Positions 33,501-43,019 of a DNA stretch of 43,019 nt are shown here, in pieces. The stretch is from Cochliopodium minus (Eukaryota; Discosea; Himatismenida; Cochliopodiidae). The stretch covers positions 1 through 43,019 of the forward strand of contig JAMYWO010000313.1 in assembly GCA_024220525.1 (NCBI GenBank). Reading direction: 5' to 3'. Position numbers and translations under genes: made by a program. Position 1 is the stretch's first letter; every line of letters begins with the position of its first letter. Under the pieces are notes generated by a model, which was given only the letters and a program-made list of their open reading frames with translations, was not told the DNA's origin and made no database searches.

Positions 33501-36500
33501 ATCGGTCTTTTCCCATCATTAGATATCAAATGTATCACAGTTTCTATTATGAAAAAAAAAAAAGTAAATTTAAATGAAATTTTTGAAAATGTAAAAAAAT
33601 AAAAAGAAATTTAATTTCTTTGGACAGAAAAATAAAGATAATTTTTTTTTACCCCCATTCTTATTTTGTTGTTCCAAAGAAATTCCTTTTGTGTAAAGAG
33701 TATCTACAAGAGCGAACAAGGAAGAGTTGGGAGGGAAATAAATGAAGTTGGGAAATGCGCTCTTGATGAATTTGGAATAGTTGGAAAATGCGCTGTGAAA
33801 AGGTGTGTTCTCAAACTTGTCCACCAATCTCACATTTGCCCCTAAAAATAAAAATAAAAAATAAATAAAATGATAAATGTAATTAACATTGATTATTAAC
33901 AAATTGAAATACAAGTATTATTTTATAATCTTTAGAAATATAGGAATATGTTTAAGAAAATTAAATTATGTTTTAAAAAAAAATTTTATGACCCAAATCG
34001 ATGAGAAGTTCGATGACATCTTTTCTACAAAAAGACGAAGCGATATGAAGGGGAGAAAAACGAAATTTTTGAGTGGGAACGTTGATGAGGGAAGAAAACT
34101 TGGAGTGGATGAGACGTATCACTTTTACATTTCCCTTTGCACAAGCTGCGTGAAATACATTTATTTTGTCTTCCTCCTTTTCTTCATAGATTATATTTGA
34201 AAAATATGATGCATTTCCACCACTGCTCAAAAGTAATTCTAAAAAAAAATACAGAATAAAAAAAAAAATATTTAATTTTAAAAAAAAAATGTAAAAAAAA
34301 AAAAATATAATTGAAATATATAACCTATAATGTTGTAATTGTTTTTCATGACAGCCAACATCAATGGTGTTCCTACTTTTTCATCTCCTGTTTCAAAATG
34401 TTAACGGTAATTTATAAAGAGAAAAATTTTAATTACTGATGACATTTGGATCTGCTCCATTCTCCAAAAGAAACTAAAAAATTATTTTATATTTTTACAT
34501 TTATTTATTTTAATAATTTTTTTATTTTAATAGTTTTTTTATTTTAATAATTTTTTTATTTTAATAGTTTTTTTATTTTAATAATTTTTTTATTTTAATA
34601 ATTTTTTTATTTTAATAATTTTTTTTTTACCTTTGTTAATTCAAAATGTTCAGCAAATACAGAATAATGAAGAGGAGTGTTTCTTTTGAGATCAGAAGCA
34701 TTGATGTCACAACCCTTTTCAAAAACGATTTTCTTAACAACATTGAGTTGTTGCAATTTACAAGCTTCAAAGAGTTTTTCAATTTTTGTAGTTTTTTTAC
34801 CCTCCAAAAGAAGGACAATGGGTTTAATGAGAGGTTTTAATTGAATGGGAGATAATTGAAGAGTATTGAAATTTTTGACGAGATCGGGGTTTTTGTTATA
34901 AATGAGCGTTATTATTGGCATGTTTTCTGTTTCTACTGCGATGTGTAACAAATTGTTTTGGTTGTTTGGGTCTTTATAGTTTATGTCTGCTCCGTTATTT
35001 AACTATTCACATAATGTAATAAAAATGAAAAATAAAACATCATGTATAAAAAAATGTTACTTAATTTTAAAGAATTAAAGATAAAAAATTAAAAATAAAA
35101 AATTAAAAATAAAAAATATTAAATAATAAAAAATATATTTAAAAAATAATAAATAATAAAATAACAAAATAATAAAATAACAAAATAATAAAATAATAAA
35201 ATAATAAAATAATAAAATAATAAAATAATAAAATAATAAAATAATAAATTTCAAAATAAATAAAAATAAAAATTTATCAAAGTATTTAGTTTTAAAAAAA
35301 AAAGTTTCATTTTTTAGTTTTACGAGAATCTGAACAAAAGCAGGATTCAAATTTTGAATGGCATAAACTAAAGGAGTTTTCTGTTCATTGGAAAGAAAAT
35401 TGACATCAGCTTTCAACTCTAATATTCTAGTCAAAGACTCTACACTGTTTGACTTTAAAATATATTCCAAAATAGAAAAACCTTCTTTCTCTATTGTAAA
35501 ACCATGTTTCAAAAATATTTCTAAACAATTCTGACTCCCACTAAATGCGGATAATTGAAATGCATCCATTTTCTCAAATGTAGTTTTCTCCAACTTTGCT
35601 CCCATTTTAATTAGTCCCTCCAATATTTTTGGCGAGTTGTACGATGCTGCGAAATGAAAACTTGACCAACCAAAGCTGTTTTGGGTGTTTACGAAATATG
35701 TCATTTCTTTAAAAACCAAATATTAAAATAAATGATAAGAATTGGATCACAATCTTAGTAATTATAAATAAATCAAAAAAAATAAAATAAAAAAAAATAA
35801 ATATAATAAAAATAGTGATTAAAAACAAAATCAAATTTCAACAATTTTTATTAATTTTTTTTTATTTTACCCTTCTCATCTTTTTTCTTTTTGATTTCTT
35901 GAATCAATAGATTGAAGATATCCAAATCATCAGCTCCATTTTTGCTGACATACATGAGACTGTTCATTTTGGTGGTGTTGTAAACACAAGGATTAGATCC
36001 CATCTCCAATAGATTTTCAATCAGATTTTTGTTCCCACTCTTGATGGCTTTCAATAGGATGGTGTTTCCCTTCTCATCAATTGAATTAATATAATCTTTG
36101 TTCACCTTTATTTTTTCAAGAACCTTGATATTTCCCTTTTTACTTTCCTTCATTATTTCTCTTAATTCTTTTGGGCAACAGTATTTTTGGGTTGTTATTC
36201 CTATTTGAAGAAATAATGTGAAATTGATAATTTTTTTCAGAATTTAATAAATAATTTGGATCAATAAACAAAAGATACTATATTATACTAAATAATTTCA
36301 TTGATCAATGAAATCCAAATTATCATCAATTGTATAAAAAAAAGATCTTAAAATATACCGAAACGAGCTGTTTCTGGCAAGAGGATATTTACAAAAGATG
36401 GCATCTTTGATCCCCTTTCTATCCATTCCTCATAACTAAAAATAATAATTATAAAAATTTTAATTTGTGAAAAGAAAATTACGTAATATTCCCATCTCCA

Positions 36501-37257
36501 TCTATATCCAATGTTTTCAAAAAAGAATCCACTATTTGATTGATGGCTTCGGATCCAATCTCGTTTTTTAATGTATTTTTTATTTGATCTGATAATAATT
36601 TGATTTCATTTGCTTCCAATATGCCTGATTTATCCAGATCATAAACCTATAAATCAATTGTTATGATATTCAAGCAAAATAATTTTGACTTGTTTTTTTA
36701 CATCAAACAAAATTTTTAATTTTTCGATTGGACTCCCTTTGATTAATATTGCCATGGATGTGATAAATTCTTGAGAACTGATAGATCCACTTTGATCAGT
36801 ATCAAAAAATTCAAATAATTGTTTGGCTAAAAATGAATATTGTTATTTGTATATTAGTTGAATAAAGTTATATCCGTTAAATGTTTCAATTACCAATTTG
36901 TTTATCTTCAGTAATCCCACAATCTTCAATCAAAAAGGAATTATTTAATTTTATCCTTGAAAATAATAAATCCAAATTCTTTACCCTTGAGGAATTGAAA
37001 GAAGACATTGTTATCCATTTCCTAAAAATTTCAGAAAGAAAGAAAATTATTTTATTTCTTTAGAAGAGAATTAAAATACTAATTTATTTGTAGATTTGTT
37101 TTTTGTCGAAGAGTTTTGTTTGGTGATTTCTTCAAACTTTTTGAAGATAATATCAAGCTCTGTTTTCTGGACTAGAAAAATATAAAAGCTTGGTTAATAT
37201 CCTTTGATGATTCTTTAATAAACTTATAAAATTTCAAATACAATCAGATATTTCCAT
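30510..37257 (-). CDS. EF-hand / ankyrin-repeat / RasGEF protein
   Basis: Twenty-one exons give 1563 residues with every phase matching: 37257-37242, 37171-37080, 37021-36985, 36923-36894, 36826-36702, 36646-36483, 36435-36359, 36200-35871, 35706-35324, 35002-34631, 34473-34437, 34387-34325, 34238-33993, 33841-33653, 33543-32461, 32397-32364, 32310-32249, 32108-31640, 31500-31245, 31187-30929, 30877-30510. Residues 1-180 are a calcineurin-B/recoverin-like EF-hand module with three canonical loops (DTDQSGSISSQE, DLDKSGILEANE, DIDGDGNITYEE). Ankyrin repeats follow to about 720, then a Ser/Pro/Asn-rich linker, more ankyrin repeats, a REM (RasGEF_N) domain (DFTPLFLLEKLISFY) and a CDC25 domain (FDPIFISQQLALLTFNYWEK, FNNFCLRTSQWF, VWLGLHLKFL). 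It should load GTP on a Ras or Rap protein, possibly under calcium control. Confidence 0.9.
34505..34623. repeat. 17-bp tandem repeat in intron
   Basis: About seven copies of a unit close to TTTTTTTATTTTAATAG/A occupy the intron between two ankyrin exons of the RasGEF gene. Copies differ mainly in the last base. Confidence 0.85.
35090..35255. repeat. AATAAAAT octamer repeat in intron
   Basis: Octamer-like A/T array with a few AACAAAAT variants, lying in the 321-nt intron (35003-35323) of the RasGEF gene. It explains the unusual length of that intron. Confidence 0.85.
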
Positions 37258-37327
37258 TTTGTTCAATCCTTTGTTTTTGTTTCCCATTTTTTTTTTTTTT
37301 TTCTTCCCTTTTGAATTAAATAAAAAA

Positions 37328-37852
37328 ATGAAGATATCATACTTTAATGTCAAAGAAGAAAAAAAAATTTTGACCCTCAATCAAACCAATACTTTAATGC
37401 AATGGATATTATGTGTACTATTAAATTTATTGGGAATATACACAATATATCAAATGATCTATCAACCAACATATTATTCTTTGGATACAGAAATTAGTTT
37501 CTATAATAATTTTTGGATTCTATTAATTTGGAGAACGATTGCAGCATTTTCTTGCTTTGCATTTGCTTTTTTGAATTTTGGAACTTTGGATTACATCACT
37601 GTGGATAAAATTAAAAAGGAAATTAGAACTTCTTCAATTACATGTCATTTTTTGAATACAAAGAATTTTGTTTATAGATTTGAAGATATTGAAGAAATTG
37701 ACATTGAAAGAGTTCCAAGATCTAAATTTTTTTCAAGAATAGTGGTTGTTCTTAAAGATGGAATAAAAGCACCTCTATATTGGAGTTTTATTTTTGACAG
37801 ATCAAATAAAACTGAGACTTTGGTAGAATTGATTGAAAAATATTTGAAATAA
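37328..37852 (+). CDS. Two-TM membrane protein, unknown function
   Basis: Intronless, 174 residues from the ATG at 37328; the frame is open upstream, but the 5' extension is a poly-Phe translation of a T run. Two hydrophobic segments lie at about 24-45 (LMQWILCVLLNLLGIYTIY) and 64-87 (FWILLIWRTIAAFSCFAFAF). The C-terminal 85 residues are hydrophilic and beta-like: ITVDKIKKEIRTSSIT, YRFEDIEEIDIERV and RIVVVLKDGIKAPLYW. That layout (two TMs, then a strand-rich domain with a central acidic EDIEEI) recalls bacterial PH-like membrane proteins, but I do not recognise a family. The start codon is only 70 bp from that of the divergent RasGEF gene, so the two probably share a promoter. No signal peptide is evident. 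Confidence 0.7.
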   Translation: MKISYFNVKEEKKILTLNQTNTLMQWILCVLLNLLGIYTIYQMIYQPTYYSLDTEISFYNNFWILLIWRTIAAFSCFAFAFLNFGTLDYITVDKIKKEIRTSSITCHFLNTKNFVYRFEDIEEIDIERVPRSKFFSRIVVVLKDGIKAPLYWSFIFDRSNKTETLVELIEKYLK

Positions 37853-38109
37853 ATAATTAATTAATTTTAACTGAAAATTTTAATAAAATTAATATATTGA
37901 TTATTTTCATTTTTGATAAAGAAGTAATGATATCATTTCTCCTTTATGTAATATTCCATTATTTTGAAATGAATATAAAACTGTTTTTTTTTAATTTATA
38001 AAAAACAAAAAAATTTATACCTTCATTTTGTCATTTCTCATTTGGGAAAAACAATTTGTTGTACTGAAATAATTTAAAATTGTTGTATAATTAAAACACT
38101 GATATCATA
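37853..38109. other. Intergenic, nothing recognised
   Basis: A 257-bp A/T-rich spacer between two plus-strand genes. It must contain the promoter of the ADA3-like gene. No ORF, RNA gene or strong motif was seen. Confidence 0.6.
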
Positions 38110-40576
38110 ATGAATCCAAATAATACTCTTGCTTCTCCCAAAGGGTAAATATTAAATTATTATTCCTGTTTTAAACCATTATTTGTAAAATAATAGGAGA
38201 GGAAGACCAAAAAAGACTGATCAAAAAATAAGTAATATATAATTATCCATTAAATAAAAATTACTAATTATTCCCATTATATTTTATATACATAAAAAAA
38301 TAGACAATATCTTTAGAGCAAGTGGAGAAAAATCCAATGCAGGTGGAAAAACTCGAGCCACCAAAGGGAAGACACGTGCAACAAAAGGAAAGACAAGCTT
38401 TTCAAGCATGTCAAAAGAAACACCAAATGAAGTTAAAAGAATAAAACCAATAATAGTGAAGCGAAAAAAAATGGAAGAAGATGAAGAATCAAATGGAGAG
38501 GTATTTAGTTTATTTATAACGATAATTAATTTATAATTTTTTGATCCAAAGGAAAGAGAAAGCCAAGAAGATTATAAATATGAGGAAGAAGAAGATGAAG
38601 AATATAATGATGAAGAAGAAGAAGCAGAATTAGTGGGAGAAGATGAAGAAGAAATGGAAGAAGACGAGGAATTAATAAAAGAGAATAATATAGATTCATC
38701 AGTGACCAATAGCAATTTGAAGATCAAAATCAAAATAAATTCATCTAATCCAAATCTGAATGTACAATCCCAAAATTTGAATCATATAGAATCAAATTCA
38801 ATCAATCAAAAAGTTTTAAAGATGATCAATTTGAACACTTATTTTCAAACCATTTCACAACATTTCAAAGAAAATTCATTGTTTCGATTCGCTTCATTGG
38901 AGCCCACACAAAATCATTATCCACTGGAAAGTTTTAATTTGAAACAATTGACCAATTTGAATGAACAATTGAAATCGATGAAAGAAAATTCAGAGAAATT
39001 ATCTATAAATGTCTCGAATCAACTTTTGAAAATTGAAAATTTGGCGAAACAAATCCAAGAAAGCGGAGATCAAAACGAGAAAATCTTACTCCTCAAAGAA
39101 GAGGAATATGATTCCAGAGGTATTGATCTTCCTTCCAATAATGTTTCCCAAAAACAACAAAGGAAAAGACAACGTGGCACCAACATCCCTCTCATAGGAA
39201 ACAACGAGACTACCTATTCCTCTTCTGATTCTCCTCATCTTCAAAAATCAACAAATAATCTCCAAAATCATCCCAATCCCCATCTCTCCCCCTCTCTTGT
39301 ACCCATCCAACATTCTCCCTCTCTCCATTCTTATCATTCTCAACAACAATCCTCTTCTCTCCACCAACAGCAATTCATTCATCAACAACCTCACAGCAAC
39401 ACCCTTCTTTCTCAACAAAGCAGCCCTCATTTTGGAAACACGCAAGGAAGCATATCACAACAACAGCGTCTTTCTTCCTATCCCAATCTCCACGCTAACA
39501 GTTCCAATCTTCCCTTCTCCTCTTCTCCTTCTTTTCCTTCCCTCGATCCTTCTTCTTCCTCTTCTTCTCTCCCCTCTTCTTTTTTGAAGAACAATTCTCA
39601 CAATGTTTCTCCCAACAACGAGGATGCTCTTTCCGATAACGAAATCATTCTGGACGATGATGATGACAAGAAAAAGAGGGATAACTCGAAAAAAAAAAAG
39701 AAAAACACCAGAGGAAGAACCAAACAGATGAGAAAAAAGAAAAAATCTGACAGAAAAAACCTCGACGATGATTTCTATTTGGACGACATGGAGGAAGAAG
39801 ATACTAAGAAAGGAGGTGCTGGTTATTACAACCATAACAATTTTTGGAACCACATGAAACCCTATGTTATTCCTATTACCAACGAACATCTTTCCTTTCT
39901 TCAACCTACTGATATAACCAATGATCCCATCTTTGATATCCCCGCTCCTGGCTTTAAATCCAAAGACAAGAAAATTTTGAGCAGAAACTCTACTACTGGC
40001 ATGAAAACTACCACTTCTTCTCTCAAATCCAAACCCTCCACCCCTTCTATTGTTTCTCAACCCAACAACCCTGAAAACATTGACTGTGGTGAGTTGACTT
40101 CACGAATCTTTTCTGCTTTAACTCAGGAAAAGATTATCCCTGAAACCAAAAAGAAATTGAAATATCGTTTCAAAAAATCTGAATTGTTTCAAGATTATCC
40201 TGTTTCTTATTCTGAGAAAAATATAGAAAATCTCGAAGAAAGAATCAAGAATGAGCTTGCTGAAATTGGTCTTTTTGATTCTTTTTCGGCTCCTCTTTCT
40301 TCTTCTTTGAATAACAATAACAATAATAATATCATCGCAACCACTCCTGCTATCATCGAAAACACTGATGATGAAAATGTTTCAGAATTGAAAGAATTAC
40401 AACAAAAACTTCTTCAACAAATAAATACAAACAATCAAAACAAAAAAGAACTTCTCCAACTTGCCACCATGCATATGAGGAGAGATCAACAACTCGAGTT
40501 AATTCAAAAAGAAAAATTAAATGTAGAAAAAATATTTTTAAATGCTTTTCCAAAACAAAAGAAGAAAAAAAAATAA
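38110..40576 (+). CDS. ada3: ADA3-like SAGA histone acetyltransferase subunit with N-terminal AT-hook
   Basis: Exons 38110-38144, 38197-38231, 38304-38500 and 38552-40576 encode 763 residues. Residues 12-22 contain GRGRPKKTDQK, an AT-hook. Next come a basic region with GKTRATKGKTRATKGKT repeats, an acidic block, a helical part (KQLTNLNEQLKSMKENSEKL) and a long Ser/Pro/Gln/Asn-rich linker with basic patches (KKKRDNSKKKKKN). From about residue 600 the sequence fits the ADA3 C-terminal domain: LTSRIFSALTQEKIIPE, NLEERIKNELAEIGLFDS, DDENVSELKELQQKLLQQI, NKKELLQLATMHMRRDQQLE and VEKIFLNAF. ADA3 bridges GCN5 and ADA2 in SAGA/ADA complexes. The AT-hook suggests extra DNA contact; I do not know it from yeast or human ADA3. 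The stop is 110 bp from the stop of the convergent RapGAP gene. Confidence 0.85.
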
Positions 40577-40686
40577 TTATCAATAAACAAAAAAAATTTT
40601 TTTTTTAAATTTTTCAGATTTTATTTTATGATTTTACAAAAATTTTTTAAAATAATTAAGATCTATCAAGCCTCTTTTTTCTATTA

Positions 40687-42929
40687 TTATTTCTTTTTTG
40701 GTTTTCTTTTGTGTTTTGCTTTTCCTTTAAATGGGAACAACTATAAAAAAAAAAAAAAAAAAATTTTAAAAAGTTGAGCTAAAATCAAATAGTTTTACCT
40801 GAACGACTTGTTTAATTCCAGCCTCACGAGGACGTTTAAACATTTTGTCAAGGGGAGGAGAATTAATAGCATTACGATAACCATTAACAAGCTTTGTCAA
40901 GAAAAAGTTTCTAAAGGCCTCTTTGCCCTCATCGCAGCTGGTATCGAAAGTAGGGTTTTTAGGAAGGGTAGGCTTGTAGGGTTTAATTTTATTTCTTGAC
41001 AAAAAGGAGACTTTGTAATGGGAAGGACTTCTTGGTTGAACGACAGAGAAAATTTGGGACATTGCACTTCTGGGGGCGCTAGAGTTGAAAGTTTTGGAGG
41101 TGGATTCGTGAAAGAAAATGATCGCAGTATCATTTCCTACCAACCTTCTTTGCTGTTCTGCGTTCATCATGGTGGTGACGTGAAACATAATCTCAAGTCC
41201 TTTTTGGAAAAAGAAAGTTTAAATAAAAAAATTTAATTAAAACAAAAAAAAAAATTAACCATTCCATTCAGTATAGTAAGATTCACCAGGAGCTAATATT
41301 ATATTAACAAAATTTTTGTTAGTTTTTTTTTTAAAAGTATTTTTCATAAAATATATTTTTACAAGTGACACACAACTGCCCTCTATAACCACCCCAACCC
41401 ATGAGATCGATTTTGTCACCTATCACATTCAAGAAGTCAGTGAAGGCAGGAGAAGGTTCGTTCAAAAACATGTCCTCCTCTTGTTTTTGATCCTCTTTAC
41501 AATACACCACTCCTATTCTGAAACAATACGTTTTCTACACAAGAAAAAAGTAAGAGATTTAAAAGCAAAATAAAATCAAAAATGAATAAACTTTATAAAT
41601 TTTAAAAAATCTTTGAAAAAATTTAAAATGATTATTTTGTCACAAAAAATAAAAATTAAACTTTAAATATATCAAAAAATGATTTTGAATGAAATGTCAA
41701 AGAAATAAATAAATTGATTTATGATTTTGAATTACAATTAAAAACATTTAATTATTTCTTTGAATTAAAAAATATTTAATGAAGAAAGATTAAATATTTT
41801 TACACAAAAAAGAAAATAAGAAAAAAAAAAGAAAAAAAAAAAAAAGAAAAAAATAAGAAAAAAAAGAAAAAAAGAATAAAAAAAATTTACTTCAGGAGCA
41901 AGAGCCTCGATTCTCAAAAGTTCATCTTGAATTTCATGGCTCTCAACGTAATAAACCTCAGAAAAGTTAAAGTCTTTGATTTCGTTTTGGATCCACTTGA
42001 GAATTTTTTCAATGAGGGGTTTTTTGCCATTGAAGACGGAGGTGGGAATGTTTTTTTTGACGTAACCGTCTTTAGTCATCCACAACACGATGAGGTTGTC
42101 GTTTTTGTCTGCCACACTTGAAACTGATATTATTCCGTAGTTCCCTACCTTGTCGTTTTGTGGCACCGCAAGGAAGTTTAAGTGTTCTTTATTTATTTAT
42201 TGAAAGTAAAGATTAAAAAAAAAAAAAAATTTAAAATTTATTATTTTTTAAAAGAAATTTTTTTTTTGAAAAAAAAAATAAATACAAATAAATGTAAAAA
42301 ATAAAGGTAAAAAAATAAAGGTAAAAAAATTAAATACAAAATTAAGAAAAATAAAATAATTTGAAAATTAACTTTTTGACATAAATTAAATAGAAAATAA
42401 AAATAAAATATATGATTAATGATAAAAATTAAAATTAATGTAAAATATCAAATCTAAAATATAAATAAAAAAAAAAAAAAATATAAAATATTTAAAATAT
42501 AAAATAAATATAATAAAATATAAAATAAAAATAAAAATATAATATAAAATATAAAATAAATATAAAATAAAAATAAAAAAAAAAAATTAAAAATAAAATA
42601 TATAAAATATAAAATTAAAATAAAATATAAAATATCAAATAAAAATTAAAATAAAATTAAAAATTTGTTCTTTTTTAAAAATAAAAAAAAAGAAATTAAA
42701 AACAAGAAACCTTTGTCATAGAAATAATCTTTGTAATACTCGTTGATTTGAATGAGCATGAGATCAGAAAAATCGCCATCACCAGACATTTCCATGTGAA
42801 ACTGAGAATCCTCAGAGAGGAGAGGGAAGTCAAAGTCTTCAAATTGTTTTTGCGTTTTGTAGAATTGAGAAAGTTTAATGGATTGATTTGTTGAGTCGTT
42901 TTGTTCTCCTCCATCTAAATCTAGTTCTC
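40687..42929 (-). CDS. RapGAP-domain GTPase-activating protein, 5' partial
   Basis: Visible exons 42929-42711, 42186-41891, 41535-41364, 41292-41260, 41199-40799 and 40740-40687 give about 391 residues; the first begins after an acceptor, so upstream exons lie beyond the window. RapGAP landmarks appear in order: EHLNFLAV, GNYGIISV, FRIGVVYCKEDQ, EEDMFLNEPSPAFTDFLNVI, YYTEWNGLEIMFHVTT, RRLVGNDTAIIFF, YKVSF and NFFLTKLVNGY. The Asn of GND is the catalytic thumb residue of Rap1GAP. The protein should speed GTP hydrolysis on Rap, which in amoebae controls adhesion and the cytoskeleton. It ends soon after the domain with a basic tail (KGKAKHKRKPKKK) that could bind membrane or act as a nuclear signal. 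Two introns (41536-41890 and 42187-42710) are unusually long and A/T-rich. Confidence 0.9.
41800..41888. repeat. Poly-A/G-rich run in RapGAP intron
   Basis: Runs of A broken by single G or T residues at the acceptor-distal end of the RapGAP intron 41536-41890 (just after the donor on the minus strand). Nothing else is visible there. Confidence 0.75.
42187..42710 (-). other. 524-nt A/T-only intron of RapGAP
   Basis: The longest intron of the window is almost pure AATAAAAT/ATAAAATAT low-complexity sequence, with no ORF, no exon-like island and very few G or C bases. Its ends are a GT donor after DYFYDK and an AG acceptor before EHLNF. Confidence 0.75.
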
Positions 42930-42939
42930 CTATTTTTTT

Positions 42940-43019
42940 TACAAAATAAAAATTAAATAAAAAATAAAAAATAAAAAATAAAAAATAAAAAATAAAAAAT
43001 AAAAAATAAAAAATAAAAA
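42940..43019. repeat. AAAAAAT heptamer array at right edge
   Basis: The last 65 or so bases are a regular AAAAAAT repeat reaching the end of the window, lying in an intron of the RapGAP gene. Confidence 0.9.

Noticed and set aside
36894-37021. Single long exon with a second open frame (MSSFNSSRVKNLDLLF...)
   Set aside because: That frame does not join the exon before it; a 61-nt intron (36924-36984) gives FFQFLK followed by DCGITEDKQI, which fits the EF-hand family.
39455-40060. 201-codon minus-strand ORF
   Set aside because: Antisense to the Ser/Pro-rich linker of the ADA3-like gene; simple composition.
1-43019. Transposons, retroelements, virus-like elements, tRNA or rRNA genes
   Set aside because: No reverse transcriptase, integrase, transposase, capsid, tRNA cloverleaf or rRNA-like stretch was found in either strand.

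Overview
The window is nuclear DNA from an AT-rich eukaryote, most likely an amoebozoan close to the dictyostelids. The evidence is very A/T-rich intergenic DNA, many introns (about 45-60 nt where short, a few of 200-520 nt) with GTAAAA/GTAATT/GTATTT donors and TAG or AAG acceptors, poly-Asn tracts, and a cell-surface protein with dictyostelid-type Cys repeats, a VWA domain and a Sib-like tail. TGA and TAA both act as stops, so the code looks standard. The unusually intron-rich genes (up to 21 exons) fit typical dictyostelids poorly, so the placement is tentative. All exon models were built by hand; reading phase was checked across every junction given.

Layout. 0.3-2.2 kb (-): ankyrin protein, 3' end unclear. 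2.6-3.7 kb (-): PP2C phosphatase. 3.9-4.5 kb (+): mitochondrial release-factor-like GGQ protein. 4.8-6.1 kb (+): ArfGAP with C2 domain. 6.6-11.5 kb (+): Sib-like (integrin-beta-like) adhesion receptor. 12.0-12.6 kb (-): small KA1-like protein. 13.0-16.7 kb (-): crinkler/RHS-like NTPase with a Cys-rich tail. 16.7-17.5 kb (-): ZNF830-like factor. 17.6-18.7 kb (-): dysferlin-domain protein. 19.0-26.7 kb (+): CHD chromatin remodeller that ends in a FYRN-FYRC module. 26.8-30.5 kb (+): two-pore channel with plant-type EF-hands. 30.5-37.3 kb (-): EF-hand/ankyrin/RasGEF protein. 37.3-37.9 kb (+): two-TM protein of unknown function. 38.1-40.6 kb (+): ADA3-like SAGA subunit with an AT-hook. 40.7-42.9 kb (-): RapGAP, 5' part beyond the window.

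The genes are not an operon. Themes recur: small-GTPase control (ArfGAP, RasGEF, RapGAP), calcium (C2, EF-hand channel, EF-hand RasGEF), adhesion (Sib-like; Rap controls adhesion in amoebae) and chromatin (CHD-FYR, ADA3). The most interesting items are domain combinations that appear only after introns are removed: CHD+FYRN/FYRC, EF-hand+ankyrin+RasGEF, and the EF-hand two-pore channel. I saw no tRNA, rRNA, CRISPR array, reverse transcriptase, capsid or transposase gene. Both ends of the window are short tandem repeats, as expected at contig ends.
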